Shown: positions 8,733-21,272, counted from the first letter of the stretch. The stretch: 64,000 nt of DNA from Streptomyces sp. AJS327 (GCF_013450295.1 NZ_SKBR01000002.1:496001-560000), one strand, 5' to 3'. The notes: generated from the letters alone by a model not told the origin. A program made the numbers and translations.

Positions 8733-9542
8733 GTGAGTAGTGACCAGATGCTCGCCTTCGAGACCGATTGCCACATCTTCGACGGTTGCGGCTTCCCGGC
8801 CCCAGGGCTCCACTCGTTCCTCTTCAAACCGATGTTCACCATCGGTGGCTTCGAGTTCAACAAGACCATGCTGCTGGCGATCGTGGGTACCGCCGCCATC
8901 GTCTGGTTCTTCTCGGCCGCCTTCAGCAAGCCCAAGCTGGTGCCCGGCAAGCTCCAGATGATCGGTGAGGCCGGATACGACTTCGTGCGCACCGGCATCG
9001 TCTACCAGACCATCGGCAAGAAGGAGGGCGAGAAGTACGTCCCCCTGGCCGTCGCCCTGTTCTTCTTCGTCTGGGTGATGAACCTCTGGTCGGTGATCCC
9101 CCTCGCCCAGTTCCCGGTCACCTCGATCTTCGCCATTCCGCTCGGACTCGCGCTGATCGTCTACATCACCTGGGTCTCGCTCACCTTCAAACGGCACGGG
9201 TTCGTCGGCGCCTTCAAGAACTTCACCGGCTACGACAAGTCGCTCGGTCCGGTGCTCCCGCTGGTCATGGTCATCGAGTTCTTCTCGAACCTGCTGATCC
9301 GCCCCTTCACCCACGCCGTACGGCTCTTCGCCAACATGTTCGCGGGCCACATGCTGCTCGTGATGTTCACCATCGCGAGCTGGTACCTGTTGAACGGCAT
9401 CGGTATCGCCTACGCGAGCGTGTCGTTCCTGATGACCATCGTGATGGTGGCGTTCGAGCTGTTCATCCAAGCTGTGCAGGCGTACGTCTTCGTCCTGCTG
9501 ACCTGCACCTACATCCAGGGCGCGCTCGCCGAGGAACACTGA
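8733..9542 (+). CDS. atpB: ATP synthase F0 subunit a
   Basis: A 269-residue integral membrane subunit that forms the proton half-channels against the c-ring. The family signature is VLPLVMVIEFFSNLLIRPFTHAVRLFANMFAGH, where the arginine in AVRLFANM is the essential residue facing the c-ring glutamate. The GTG start has AAGGAG with 6-nt spacing. The C-terminal FIQAVQAYVFVLLTCTYIQGALAEEH is typical. Confidence 0.97.
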   Translation: MSSDQMLAFETDCHIFDGCGFPAPGLHSFLFKPMFTIGGFEFNKTMLLAIVGTAAIVWFFSAAFSKPKLVPGKLQMIGEAGYDFVRTGIVYQTIGKKEGEKYVPLAVALFFFVWVMNLWSVIPLAQFPVTSIFAIPLGLALIVYITWVSLTFKRHGFVGAFKNFTGYDKSLGPVLPLVMVIEFFSNLLIRPFTHAVRLFANMFAGHMLLVMFTIASWYLLNGIGIAYASVSFLMTIVMVAFELFIQAVQAYVFVLLTCTYIQGALAEEH

Positions 9543-9598
9543 GCCGCTCTATTCCCCGCTCACAGCCGTCCGGTGGCCAACCCCCGCCGGTCCAGTAA

Positions 9599-9859
<261 letters not shown>

Positions 9860-9902
9860 TCCGCCGAACGTATCGACCCATCATTCGACGGAAGGCACTG
9901 AT

Positions 9903-10475
9903 GTGAACGCCCTGGTACAGCTGGCGGCCGAGGAGGAGCAGAATCCTCTCGTCCCGCCGATCCCAGAGCTCGTCATCGGCTCCCTCGCCTTCGCCATCGT
10001 TCTCTTCTTCCTCTGGAAGAAGCTCCTCCCGAACATCAACAAGGTTCTGGATGAGCGGCGCGATGCCATCGAAGGCGGCATCGAGCGGGCCGAGGCGGCC
10101 CAGCAGGAAGCCGCGGAGACCCTCCAGCAGTACAAGGAGCAGCTCGCCGACGCCCGCCACGAGGCGGCCCGGCTGCGCTCCGAGGCGCAGGAGCAGGGGG
10201 CCACGCTGATCAACGAGATGCGGGCCGAGGGCCAGCGGCAGCGTGAGGAGATCATCGCTGCCGGTCACGCCCAGATCGAGGCGGACCGCAAGCAGGCCAC
10301 CCAGACGCTGCGGCAGGACGTCGGCAAGCTCGCCACCGAGCTGGCCGGAAAGCTGGTCGGTGAGTCCCTGGAGGACCACGCGCGGCAGAGCCGCACCATC
10401 GACCGCTTCCTCGACGAGCTGGAGGAGCAGGCCGAGAACGCGCCCTCCTCGAACTCCGCCGAGGCAGCCCGATGA
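9903..10475 (+). CDS. atpF: ATP synthase F0 subunit b
   Basis: A 190-residue stator subunit with one N-terminal membrane helix (ELVIGSLAFAIVLFFLWKKLL) and a long charged helix (QQEAAETLQQYKEQLADARHE and onward) that dimerises along F1. Translation starts at GTG 9903 after GGAAGG; the open frame reaches further upstream over atpE but that part is not coding. It overlaps atpH by 4 nt (ATGA). Confidence 0.96.
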   Translation: MNALVQLAAEEEQNPLVPPIPELVIGSLAFAIVLFFLWKKLLPNINKVLDERRDAIEGGIERAEAAQQEAAETLQQYKEQLADARHEAARLRSEAQEQGATLINEMRAEGQRQREEIIAAGHAQIEADRKQATQTLRQDVGKLATELAGKLVGESLEDHARQSRTIDRFLDELEEQAENAPSSNSAEAAR

Positions 10476-11287
10476 GTGGGGCGAGCCGCGAGGCGCAGAC
10501 CGCCGCGCGTGAGGCGCTGACCGCACTGACGGACAGCACCTCCGCCGACGCGGCGGCCCTCGCCGACGAGCTCGCCGCCGTGACCGCGCTCCTCGACCGC
10601 GAGGTCTCGCTGCGCCGGGTCCTCACCGACCCGGCGCGGACCGGCGAGGCCAAGGCCGGACTCGTCAGCCAGCTGCTCGGTGAGCAGCTCGGCGGGCAGG
10701 CCACCGACCTCGTGTCCGGCATGGTCCGGTCCCGCTGGTCGTCCCCGCGCCACCTGGTCGACGCGGTCGAGGAGCTGGCGGACATCGCCGACCTCGTCGC
10801 CGCGGAACGGTCCGGCACACTGGACGACGTGGAGGACGAACTGTTCCGGTTCGCCCGCACCGTCTCCTCCTCGGCGCCGCTGCGCTCCGCGCTGACCAGC
10901 GGCACGGCCACCGCCTCGGCCAAGGCGGAACTGGTGCGCACCCTGCTCAGCGGGCGGGCCCAGCCCACCAGCGAGCGGCTGGTGACGCGCCTGGTGACCC
11001 AGCCGCGGGGACGTAGCCTGGAAGGTGGGCTGGAGAACCTCTCCAAGCTGGCGGCGGAGCGGCGTAACCGGTCGGTGGCGGTCGTCACCTCCGCGGTGCC
11101 GCTCAGTGACCGGCAGCGGGAGCGCCTCGGCGCCGCCCTGGCGAAGCTGTACGGACGCCAGGTGCACCTCAACCTGGACGTGGACCCGGAGATCCTCGGA
11201 GGGATCACCGTCCGCGTCGGCGACGAGGTGATCAACGGTTCCATCGCGGACCGTCTCGACGAGGCGGAACGGCGCATGGCCGCCTGA
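10472..11287 (+). CDS. atpH: ATP synthase F1 subunit delta
   Basis: A 271-residue delta (OSCP) subunit that joins the b stalk to the top of F1. The protein has the longer actinobacterial form. The conserved C-terminal block LYGRQVHLNLDVDPEILGGITVRVGDEVINGSI is the OSCP signature. Its ATG overlaps the atpF stop, so the two stator subunits are translationally coupled. Confidence 0.95.
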   Translation: MSGASREAQTAAREALTALTDSTSADAAALADELAAVTALLDREVSLRRVLTDPARTGEAKAGLVSQLLGEQLGGQATDLVSGMVRSRWSSPRHLVDAVEELADIADLVAAERSGTLDDVEDELFRFARTVSSSAPLRSALTSGTATASAKAELVRTLLSGRAQPTSERLVTRLVTQPRGRSLEGGLENLSKLAAERRNRSVAVVTSAVPLSDRQRERLGAALAKLYGRQVHLNLDVDPEILGGITVRVGDEVINGSIADRLDEAERRMAA

Positions 11288-11440
11288 CCGGCGACACCCG
11301 CGCGGGGCGCCCCGGGCGCCCAGTCAACTCAACAAGCATGACAGCGGCCCGCGTTGGGCCGTAATCGGAATCTTCTGGGGGACGACCCCCAGGCCCCCCG
11401 AAGTGACCTACGGGCCCAACAAGGAGAGCAGGGAACCCAG

Positions 11441-13012
11441 ATGGCGGAGCTCACGATCCGGCCGGATGAGATCCGGGACGCGCTGGAGAACTTTGTCCAG
11501 TCGTACACGCCGGACGCGGCCTCGCGCGAAGAGGTCGGGACGGTCAGCGTTGCCGGTGACGGCATCGCGAAGGTCGAGGGCCTGCCCTCGGCCATGGCGA
11601 ACGAACTGCTGAAGTTCGAGGACGGCACCCTCGGCCTCGCCCTCAACCTTGAGGAGCGCGAGGTCGGAGCGGTCGTCCTCGGTGAGTTCAGCGGCATCGA
11701 GGAGGGCCAGCAGGTCCACCGCACCGGAGAGGTGCTGTCGGTCCCCGTCGGCGACGGCTACCTCGGCCGCGTCGTGGACCCGCTGGGCACCCCGATCGAC
11801 GGCCTTGGCGAGATGGAGACCGAGGGCCGCCGCGCCCTGGAGCTCCAGGCCCCCACGGTGATGCAGCGCAAGTCCGTGCACGAGCCGATGGAGACGGGCT
11901 ACAAGGCCGTCGACACCATGACCCCCGTCGGCCGCGGCCAGCGGCAGCTGGTCATCGGCGACCGGCAGACCGGCAAGACCGCGCTGTGCGTCGACACGAT
12001 CATCAACCAGCGGGAGAACTGGCGCTCCGGCGACCCGGACAAGCAGGTCCGCTGCATCTACGTCGCCGTCGGCCAGAAGGGCTCCACCATCGCCTCCGTG
12101 CGGGCGGCGCTGGAGGAGAACGGCGCGCTGGAGTACACCACCATCGTCGCCGCCCCGGCCTCCGACCCCGCGGGCTTCAAGTACATCGCCCCCTACACCG
12201 GCAGCGCCATCGGCCAGCACTGGATGTACCAGGGCAAGCACGTCCTCGTCGTCTTCGACGACCTGTCCAAGCAGGCCGACGCCTACCGCGCCGTGTCCCT
12301 GCTGCTGCGCCGCCCGCCGGGCCGTGAGGCCTACCCGGGCGACGTGTTCTACCTGCACTCGCGGCTGCTGGAGCGGTGCGCCAAGCTCTCCGACGACATG
12401 GGCAAGGGGTCGATGACCGGCCTGCCCATCGTGGAGACCAAGGCGAACGACGTGTCGGCGTTCATCCCGACCAACGTCATCTCCATCACCGACGGCCAGT
12501 GCTTCCTGGAGTCCGACCTGTTCAACGCCGGGCAGCGGCCCGCGCTGAACGTCGGTATCTCCGTCTCCCGAGTCGGTGGCTCGGCGCAGCACCCGGCGAT
12601 CAAGCAGATCACCGGTTCGCTCCGCGTCGACCTCGCCCAGTTCCGCGAGCTGGAGGCGTTCGCCGCCTTCGGCTCCGACCTGGACGACGCCTCGAAGGCG
12701 GGCCTGGCCCGTGGCCAGCGGATGGTCGAGCTGCTGAAGCAGGCCGAGTTCAGCCCCTTCTCCACCGCGGAGCAGGTCGTCTCGGTCTGGTCCGGCACCA
12801 ACGGCAAGATGGACAACGTTCCCGTCGCGGACGTGCGGCGCTTCGAGCGGGAACTGCTCGACTACATGCACCGGGAGCACTCCGGGCTGCTGAACAGCAT
12901 CGTCGAGGGCGGGAAGATGTCCAAGGACACCCTCCAGGTCCTCGGTGACGCGGTGGACTCGTTCAAGAAGCAGTTCGAGACCTCGGACGGCCAGCTGCTG
13001 GGCGAGGACTGA
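11441..13012 (+). CDS. atpA: ATP synthase F1 subunit alpha
   Basis: A 523-residue non-catalytic nucleotide-binding subunit. Walker A GDRQTGKT is at residues 173-180 and the alpha signature [17 protein letters not shown] is present. ATG at 11441 begins [18 protein letters not shown], the usual Streptomyces start; AAGGAG lies 14 nt upstream, somewhat far. The in-frame sequence back to 11354 is not expected to be translated. Confidence 0.97.
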   Translation: MAELTIRPDEIRDALENFVQSYTPDAASREEVGTVSVAGDGIAKVEGLPSAMANELLKFEDGTLGLALNLEEREVGAVVLGEFSGIEEGQQVHRTGEVLSVPVGDGYLGRVVDPLGTPIDGLGEMETEGRRALELQAPTVMQRKSVHEPMETGYKAVDTMTPVGRGQRQLVIGDRQTGKTALCVDTIINQRENWRSGDPDKQVRCIYVAVGQKGSTIASVRAALEENGALEYTTIVAAPASDPAGFKYIAPYTGSAIGQHWMYQGKHVLVVFDDLSKQADAYRAVSLLLRRPPGREAYPGDVFYLHSRLLERCAKLSDDMGKGSMTGLPIVETKANDVSAFIPTNVISITDGQCFLESDLFNAGQRPALNVGISVSRVGGSAQHPAIKQITGSLRVDLAQFRELEAFAAFGSDLDDASKAGLARGQRMVELLKQAEFSPFSTAEQVVSVWSGTNGKMDNVPVADVRRFERELLDYMHREHSGLLNSIVEGGKMSKDTLQVLGDAVDSFKKQFETSDGQLLGED

Positions 13013-13014
13013 CC

Positions 13015-15404
<2,390 letters not shown>

Positions 15405-15540
15405 CGCCCCGCTCCGGCGGCGGGGTGGGGAAGGGCACCGCCCACCCCCTCCCGCCGCCACCCCCGATCCCCAACCCCAGCACGGTGTTCCGGGAGGCGC
15501 CCCTCCCGGGGCACCTGGGCACCCCAACGAAGGAGCCACT

Positions 15541-15924
15541 GTGGCTGAGCTGCACGTCGAGCTGGTCGCCGCGGACCGCAAGGTCTGGTCGGGCGAGGCC
15601 AGCCTGGTCGTCGCGCGCACCTCGTCCGGTGATATCGGCGTCATGCCCGGCCACCAGCCGCTGCTCGGTGTGCTGGAGTCCGGCCCCGTCACCATCCGCA
15701 GCACCGAGGAGGGCCGGGAGGGCACCGTTGTCGCCGCCGTACACGGCGGCTTCATCTCCTTCGCGGACAACCAGCTCTCCCTGCTCGCCGAGGTCGCGGA
15801 ACTCGTCGACGAGATCGATGTCCAGCGCGCCGAGCGCGCGCTGGAACGCGCCAAGTCCGACGCGGACGCGGCGGCCGAGCGCCGCGCGGACGTGCGGCTG
15901 CGCGCGGTGACCGCCGCGCGCTGA
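15541..15924 (+). CDS. atpC: ATP synthase F1 subunit epsilon
   Basis: A 127-residue subunit with an N-terminal beta-sandwich (LHVELVAADRKVWSGEASLVVARTSSGDIGVMPGHQPLLGVLESGPV) and a C-terminal helix pair (RAERALERAKSDADAAAERRA) that can block rotation. The GTG start has AAGGAG at 5-nt spacing. A 136-bp gap separates it from atpD, longer than other gaps in the operon. Confidence 0.96.
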   Translation: MAELHVELVAADRKVWSGEASLVVARTSSGDIGVMPGHQPLLGVLESGPVTIRSTEEGREGTVVAAVHGGFISFADNQLSLLAEVAELVDEIDVQRAERALERAKSDADAAAERRADVRLRAVTAAR

Positions 15925-15955
15925 GCGCCTCGGGTCACGGCCGGGTACAACACTC

Positions 15956-15997
15956 AGCCGCGGACGGACTGGAATTTCTCCAGACCCGTCCGCGGCT
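15956..15997 (+). terminator. Terminator at the end of the atp operon
   Basis: AGCCGCGGACGG pairs perfectly with CCGTCCGCGGCT, with an inner CTGGA/TCCAG stem around ATTTC. It begins 31 bp after the atpC stop and lies before the DUF2550 gene. Confidence 0.75.
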
Positions 15998-16076
15998 GTC
16001 AACATACTGAAGCGGGTCCGGACAGCCAGCCGGTCCCGCCAGTCCAGGTTCTGCGAGAGCGAGGAGGTCGGTACGG

Positions 16077-16529
16077 ATGGTCCTCGCTCTGCTGCTGTGC
16101 GGCGCGGCCCTGCTGCTGGTGACGGCGGGTCTGTTCGCCTTCGCCGTACGCCGCCGGCTCATCCAGCGCTCCGGCGGCACCTTCGACTGCAACCTGCGCT
16201 GGGCGCTGCCCGAGACGGACGCCGCCGCGGCCAAGGGCAAGGGCTGGGCATACGGCATAGCGCGCTACAACGGTGACCAGATCGAGTGGTTCCGGGTCTT
16301 CTCCTACGCCCCGCGCCCCCGGCGGACGCTGGCGCGAGACGGCATCGAGGTGCTGCACCGGCGGCTCCCGGAGGGCGAGGAGGAACTGGCGCTCCTGTCC
16401 GACGCCGTGGTCCTCGCCTGCTCCCTGCACGGCACCCGCGTGGAACTCGCCATGAGCGAGGACGCGCTCACCGGCTTCCTCGCCTGGCTGGAGGCCGCCC
16501 CACCCGGACAGCGCGTCAACGTCGCCTGA
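16077..16529 (+). CDS. DUF2550 family membrane protein
   Basis: A 150-residue protein with one N-terminal transmembrane helix (LALLLCGAALLLVTAGLFAFAV) followed by a soluble domain with the DUF2550 pattern GGTFDCNLRW, GKGWAYGIARYNGDQIEWFRVFS. Genes of this family sit directly after atpC across actinobacteria, which supports the call. The function is unknown. ATG at 16077 follows a GAGCGAGGAGGTC purine tract. Confidence 0.85.
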   Translation: MVLALLLCGAALLLVTAGLFAFAVRRRLIQRSGGTFDCNLRWALPETDAAAAKGKGWAYGIARYNGDQIEWFRVFSYAPRPRRTLARDGIEVLHRRLPEGEEELALLSDAVVLACSLHGTRVELAMSEDALTGFLAWLEAAPPGQRVNVA

Positions 16530-16619
16530 CCCTCCCGCGCCCTCGCCCCAGCGCCGCCCACCCTGCCCCGCACTCCGCCCCCGGACCCGCCTCCGCCCGG
16601 CCCGCGGGGCGCCGGCGGA

Positions 16620-17561
16620 TCAGCCGAGCAGTGCCGCCACCGTCAGCAGCACCGGCACCGACACCACGGTCGACAGCAACACCGCCTCCCGCGCCAGACC
16701 CACCCCCACGTCGTAGTGCGTGGCGTAGGTGAAGACGTTCTGCGCCGACGGCAGCGCCGCCGTCACCACCACCGTGCACAGCACCGCCCCGGACAGCCCG
16801 AACACCCCCGCGCCCAGCGCCCACGCCACCAGCGGATGCGCCACCCCCTTCAACGCCACCGCCAGCAGCACCGGCCCCCGGTCGGCACCGGCCGACAGCA
16901 CCGCCGACCCCCGCAGCGAGATCCCGAACGCCAGCAGCACCGCCGGTATCGCCATCGCGCCCAGCAGCCGGAACGGCTCCAGCACCGCCTCCGGCGGCGT
17001 CCACCCGGAGGCCGAGACCGCCGCGCCCGCCAGCGAACCCACCACGATCGGATTGCGGAACGGGCTGGTCAGACGACGCAGTGGCGCCGCCCCCACCCGG
17101 CTCGTCGTCGAGTCGAGCACCGCCAGGAACACCGGCGTGAACACCAGGAGCTGGAGCAGCAGCACCGGTGCCATGAGCGAGGCGTCGCCCAGCACGTACG
17201 CCGCGACGGGGATGCCGAGGTTGCCCGCGTTGACGTAACCCGCGCACAGCGTCCCGACCGTGGAGTATCCGGTGGACCAGCGCCGCACCGCCGCCACCCC
17301 GGCGAACACCCCCGCCACGGCGAGCGTGCTCGCCGCCGTGACCAGCAGATGCCCGGACAACAGGGCGGACAGATCGGTACCCGCCAGGGTCTCGAACAGC
17401 AGCGCCGGACTGGCCACATGGAACGCCAGCCGGGTCAGTACCTCCCGTCCGCCGCCCCCCAGCAGCCGGCGCCGCCCGAGGACGTACCCCGCGCCGATGA
17501 CGCTCGCTATGGCCACGAACCCGCTGACCACCCCGCCCAAAGCCGCTCCCTCCGGCTGCAC
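16620..17561 (-). CDS. AEC (auxin efflux carrier) family permease
   Basis: A protein of about 313 residues with roughly ten hydrophobic segments and the AEC-type motif YVNAGNLGIPVAAYVLGD, plus RNPIVVGSLAGA and SAQNVFTYATHY. AEC carriers export organic acids or related anions; the substrate cannot be told from sequence. The GTG at 17561 is chosen because GGAAGGG lies 5 nt before it. A second in-frame GTG at 17531 (VSGFVAIASV) would remove 10 residues. The open frame further upstream is Pro/Arg-rich and lacks family similarity. Confidence 0.8.
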   Translation of the reverse strand: MQPEGAALGGVVSGFVAIASVIGAGYVLGRRRLLGGGGREVLTRLAFHVASPALLFETLAGTDLSALLSGHLLVTAASTLAVAGVFAGVAAVRRWSTGYSTVGTLCAGYVNAGNLGIPVAAYVLGDASLMAPVLLLQLLVFTPVFLAVLDSTTSRVGAAPLRRLTSPFRNPIVVGSLAGAAVSASGWTPPEAVLEPFRLLGAMAIPAVLLAFGISLRGSAVLSAGADRGPVLLAVALKGVAHPLVAWALGAGVFGLSGAVLCTVVVTAALPSAQNVFTYATHYDVGVGLAREAVLLSTVVSVPVLLTVAALLG

Positions 17562-18061
17562 CGCCACCCTTCCGCACACCGGACCATTCTCCGAACGCCC
17601 GTCCGGCACGGGGCGGCGGGGGCGGTAACCACCGACGCCCGGAATGGGAACCACCGACGCCCGGGACGGTGAGACAGGGCGAGCGGCGGCGGCGTCACCG
17701 GCGGCACACGCGGGGCCCGTGCGGCACACGCGGCACGGGGCGTGCCTGCGCGAGGCGTACCGAAGGCGGGGCGGGGGCGGGGAGTGTGGTGGAGCCGGGA
17801 GTGGGGGAGGGGCGTCCCGTACGGGCAAGGGCGTCGCGGGGAGCGTCGCGCCGCTGGTGGCCCGATCGGCGTGAAGGAGCGTCCCGTACGGGCGCGGTGC
17901 GGCACCGTGGACCGGCCGAGCCCCGGCAGCACCCACGGGAACTCCTGCTCGGCACCGCCCGCGTGGAACCCCTGGCGGCCCCCTGACCGGAACACCCGCT
18001 CGCCTGGCGGTGGGTGGCGGGCTGGAGGTCGGAACCCCGGTCGCCTGGCCGTGGGTTGGGG
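17562..18061. repeat. Non-coding stretch with repeated CCCGTACGGG palindromes
   Basis: No gene is evident. GCGTCCCGTACGGGC occurs at 17812-17826 and again at 17879-17893, each containing the palindrome CCCGTACGGG. A second direct repeat, TCGCCTGGC(G/C)GTGGGT, is at 18000-18015 and 18041-18056. These could be operators for the divergently placed AEC permease or remnants of duplication. Confidence 0.5.
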
Positions 18062-18913
18062 CTACCAGCCGGAGGCGTCCACCTCGCGCGCCAGCACGGC
18101 GGCCTGGGTGCGGCTCCGCAGGTCCAGCTTGCCCAGTAGCCGGCTGACGTGGGTCTTCACCGTGCCCTCCGCCATGGACAGCCGCGCGGCCACCTCCGCG
18201 TTCGACAGCCCCTGACCGAGGCAGCGCAGCACCTGTCGTTCGCGGGGCGTCAACTCCGCCAGTCCCGGGGGGAGATGGGCCGCACCGGGGGACTGGGGGC
18301 CGCGCTCGGCGAACTCGGCGATCAGCCGCCTCGTCACCGACGGCGCCACCATGCCCTCGCCCCGGGCCACCGTCCGCACCGCCTCCACCACCTGCGGCGC
18401 CTCGCTGTCCTTCAGCAGGAAGCCAGCCGCACCGGCACGCAGCGCCCCGAAGACGTACTCGTCGAGGTCGAAGGTGGTCAGCACCAGCACGTCAGCCACC
18501 CGCTCGCCCGTGATCAGCCGCGTCGCGGAGATCCCGTCCAGCCGTGGCATCCGTACGTCCATCAGCACCACGTCGGGCCGCAACTCCCGGGCCAGCCGTA
18601 CGGCTTCGGCACCGTCGCCCGCCTCCCCGACGACCTCGACCCCCGGCGCCCCCCGCAGGATCAGCACCAGACCCGCGCGCACCGCCCGCTGATCCTCCGC
18701 GATCAGCACCCGCACCCGCCCCCGCGCCTCCGGCCCGCACGGCCCCGGCACACCACCACCGGAATCGCTGGGACCACCGGGAACCCCGGGACTACCGAGA
18801 CCACCGGGAGCACCGGACGGCCGATCCGGCTTCGGCTCCGGCTTCGCGGCGGGCTCCGGACCGGGAAGTGGCCCCGGGGCCGGATCCGGTTCGGGCCGGG
18901 CCGTGGCGCTCAC
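18062..18913 (-). CDS. NarL/LuxR-type two-component response regulator
   Basis: The receiver domain begins at residue 67 (RVLIAEDQRAV), with phospho-acceptor D119 in VVLMDVRMPRLDG and the conserved lysine in FLLKDSEAP. The C-terminal LuxR helix-turn-helix is ELTPRERQVLRCLGQGLSNAEVAARL through GTVKTHVSRLLGKL. The GTG at 18913 overlaps the kinase stop by 4 nt and has GGAGG 5 nt upstream, which adds an odd 66-residue Pro/Gly/Glu-rich N-terminal extension. An internal GTG at 18715 would give a standard 217-residue regulator. It partners with the kinase upstream. Confidence 0.88.
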   Translation of the reverse strand: MSATARPEPDPAPGPLPGPEPAAKPEPKPDRPSGAPGGLGSPGVPGGPSDSGGGVPGPCGPEARGRVRVLIAEDQRAVRAGLVLILRGAPGVEVVGEAGDGAEAVRLARELRPDVVLMDVRMPRLDGISATRLITGERVADVLVLTTFDLDEYVFGALRAGAAGFLLKDSEAPQVVEAVRTVARGEGMVAPSVTRRLIAEFAERGPQSPGAAHLPPGLAELTPRERQVLRCLGQGLSNAEVAARLSMAEGTVKTHVSRLLGKLDLRSRTQAAVLAREVDASGW

Positions 18914-20631
18914 GCGATCCTCCGTTCCGCCGCGGGCTCCCGCACCGGCAGCGCGGCCTCCACCCGCCACACCGGGGCGCCGTCGGCACCCGTGGACGGC
19001 CCCGTCCACAGCTGGCCACCGAGCAGTTCGACGCGCTCCCGCATCCCGATCAGACCGGCGCCCGCCCCCGGCGCCCGCGACGTCCACCCCGGAGCCGAGC
19101 CGTACGCCGCGTCCTCGCCCGCGTCGTTCGCCGCCGAGCCCCCACCGTCCGCCCACCCGGGCGGCAACGGGCTGGTGACCCGGACGGAGAGCGGTTCCCG
19201 GCCCGCCGGATCGTCCACCAGCCGTATGGTGACCGGCCCGGGGGCGGCGTGCTTCAGTGCGTTGGTCACCGCCTCCTGCACGATCCGGTAGGCCGCCAGA
19301 TCCACCGGGGCCGGGAGCTGCGCCCCCGGAGTCCGCTCGTCGCACAGCCGGAAACGGAGCCCGGTGCCGTGCTCCTGGAGCCCGGTCCCGCGCTCCTGGG
19401 GTTCGGAGCCCCGCCCCCCGCCGGATGACGTGGCCTCCGCCCGGTCCGCGACGGCGTCGTCCAGCGCGGCGGCGGTGTCCCCGGCCCCCGTGCCGCCCAC
19501 CGTCCACGCCCCGCAGGCACTGGCCGCGGCCGCCCGGTCCAGCAGCAGGTCCACCGCGTCCAGCGTCGGCGTCGCCGTCAGCTCCTCCTCGTCCCCCGGA
19601 GCGCGCAGCAGACCGATCAGCCGCCGCATCTCCGCCAGTCCCCGCACGCTGTTCTCCCTGATCACGCCGAGCGCCTCCCAGGTCATCGCCGCCGTCGCGT
19701 CGGCCGCGCCCCCCGGCGTCCCGTCCACCGTCCCGCGCCCCCCGTACGAGCCGTGGCTCTCCCGCTCGCCGGGCCCACCGTGCGCTCCGGGGGTCCCGTG
19801 CCCCGCGTACGGTCCGGGGGCGGACCGGGCACCCGGCGCCGCGGAGAGCACCGCCGTCGAGTGGATGGCGATCGCCGAGAGGTGGTTCGCGACCACGTCG
19901 TGCAGTTCGCGGGCCATCCGCGCCCGTTCGCTGTGCACCGCCTGCGTCCGGTCCATCTCCGCGAGCAGCGCGGTCTGTTCGGCCCGCAGCCGTTCCGCCG
20001 CCGCCGTGTTCCGGTAGTTCCGGACGACCGCCCCGGTCGACGCGGGCGCCAGCGTGACCCCCCAGCACACGGCGCTCAACATCACCGCCTCCGGCGTCCG
20101 CAGCCCCGCCAGCAGACCCACCGTGACCGCCACCGACAGCCCCATACTCGCCGGGATCACCGCGCGCGACACCCGCGCCGGCCCGTACAGCACGGCCGCG
20201 TAGACGATGTCCGTGAACAGCACCACCGTCGACAGCAGCGAACCGGCGAACGCGTCCCCCACCAGCGCGACGACCGCCAGGAACAGCGCCCACGGCTGCG
20301 CCACCCGCCGCCCCAGCGCCGCCAGGCACATCATCCCGAGCGGCAGCAGCACCAGCGCCCCGTACGACTCGCCCACCGGCGGTCTGCTGACCAGCCCCAG
20401 CCGCCACAGCAGCACCCCCGCCGCCAGCACGCCCACCGCGAGTACCACGTCGTGCCGGTGCGGAAGGGGCAGCACCGTCCCGCCGGGCAGCCGCGCGGCG
20501 GCGGCCCCCGACTGGCCGGACCGGTCCAGCCGGATCGGCAGGTCCCCCAGCGCCCACACCCCGCGAGCGATCAGCCCCGGCTCACCGGACCGTCCATCGC
20601 GGTGTGGGCCGGGGGGCGTGTGCCCCGACAC
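18910..20631 (-). CDS. Two-component sensor histidine kinase (HisKA_3, NarL-partner type)
   Basis: A 573-residue kinase with about six transmembrane segments between residues 60 and 200, no large extracellular domain, then HisKA_3 with phospho-acceptor H244 in RMARELHDVVANHLSAIAIHS. The C-terminal HATPase part contains YRIVQEAVTNALKHAAP (N box) and GLIGMRERVELLGG (G box). Glycine-rich inserts near residues 270-310 and 390-420 are unusual and probably disordered. It starts 5 bp after the small membrane gene and overlaps the response regulator, so all three form one operon. The signal is unknown. Confidence 0.88.
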   Translation of the reverse strand: MSGHTPPGPHRDGRSGEPGLIARGVWALGDLPIRLDRSGQSGAAAARLPGGTVLPLPHRHDVVLAVGVLAAGVLLWRLGLVSRPPVGESYGALVLLPLGMMCLAALGRRVAQPWALFLAVVALVGDAFAGSLLSTVVLFTDIVYAAVLYGPARVSRAVIPASMGLSVAVTVGLLAGLRTPEAVMLSAVCWGVTLAPASTGAVVRNYRNTAAAERLRAEQTALLAEMDRTQAVHSERARMARELHDVVANHLSAIAIHSTAVLSAAPGARSAPGPYAGHGTPGAHGGPGERESHGSYGGRGTVDGTPGGAADATAAMTWEALGVIRENSVRGLAEMRRLIGLLRAPGDEEELTATPTLDAVDLLLDRAAAASACGAWTVGGTGAGDTAAALDDAVADRAEATSSGGGRGSEPQERGTGLQEHGTGLRFRLCDERTPGAQLPAPVDLAAYRIVQEAVTNALKHAAPGPVTIRLVDDPAGREPLSVRVTSPLPPGWADGGGSAANDAGEDAAYGSAPGWTSRAPGAGAGLIGMRERVELLGGQLWTGPSTGADGAPVWRVEAALPVREPAAERRIA

Positions 20632-20635
20632 CCGC

Positions 20636-20881
20636 TCACCGTTCCCCGACCGGCCGCCGGGGGCCGAACTTCTGGAACAGGCCCCAGCCCACTTCCAGTA
20701 CGCCCATGACGATCAGCACCGTCCCCACCACGCGCGGTTCGATGACGGGCACCTCCGCGCCCGCCAGGAACTGCCGCAGCACGAGCCCGACGACGAGGAG
20801 CAGCACGCCCTCGGCGATGTTCCTGGTCGACTTCGGGAGCCCCATCACGCCCACCGGGCCGCTTCCGCCGTTCCGTGCCAC
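20636..20881 (-). CDS. Small two-helix membrane protein (DUF5708-like)
   Basis: An 81-residue protein with two transmembrane helices, NIAEGVLLLVVGLVLRQFLAG and RVVGTVLIVMGVLEVGWGLF, joined by a short EVPVIEP loop. The pattern resembles my memory of the Streptomyces DUF5708 family; this was not checked. The GTG start has GAGGAG upstream. The stop lies 5 bp before the kinase start, so it is the first gene of the two-component operon and could modulate the kinase in the membrane. Confidence 0.65.
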   Translation of the reverse strand: MARNGGSGPVGVMGLPKSTRNIAEGVLLLVVGLVLRQFLAGAEVPVIEPRVVGTVLIVMGVLEVGWGLFQKFGPRRPVGER

Positions 20882-21272
20882 TGCGTTCTCCTCGTCCTGC
20901 TCGTGGATGCTCGGCCGTGCTCCTCCAGCCCGGCTCGATCCGTTCCGAAAGTACCTCAGGCGACAGCGGTCACCGATCTCACCTCAACCGGTTACCGACC
21001 GGTCCCCTTCCGACGCCCACGCGGCCGCCCGCACCCCCGCGACTCCGGGGACACCGGCAGCAGCGAGAGGCGCCGACCCGGGCACCGGGCCCGGAAGCAC
21101 CCGGAAGCACCGAGACGCAGGGACGTGGGCGCACAGCCGTGAGGGGCGCACGCGACACCCCGGACCGGCGGTGCGACGTCCTCCCGTGGGTTCGATCCCG
21201 CCCGTCGGTCCACGCGGACGCTGCGGGTCCGTGCGGCTGCCGCGGCCCACGCGGACGTTGCGGCCGGTGCGT

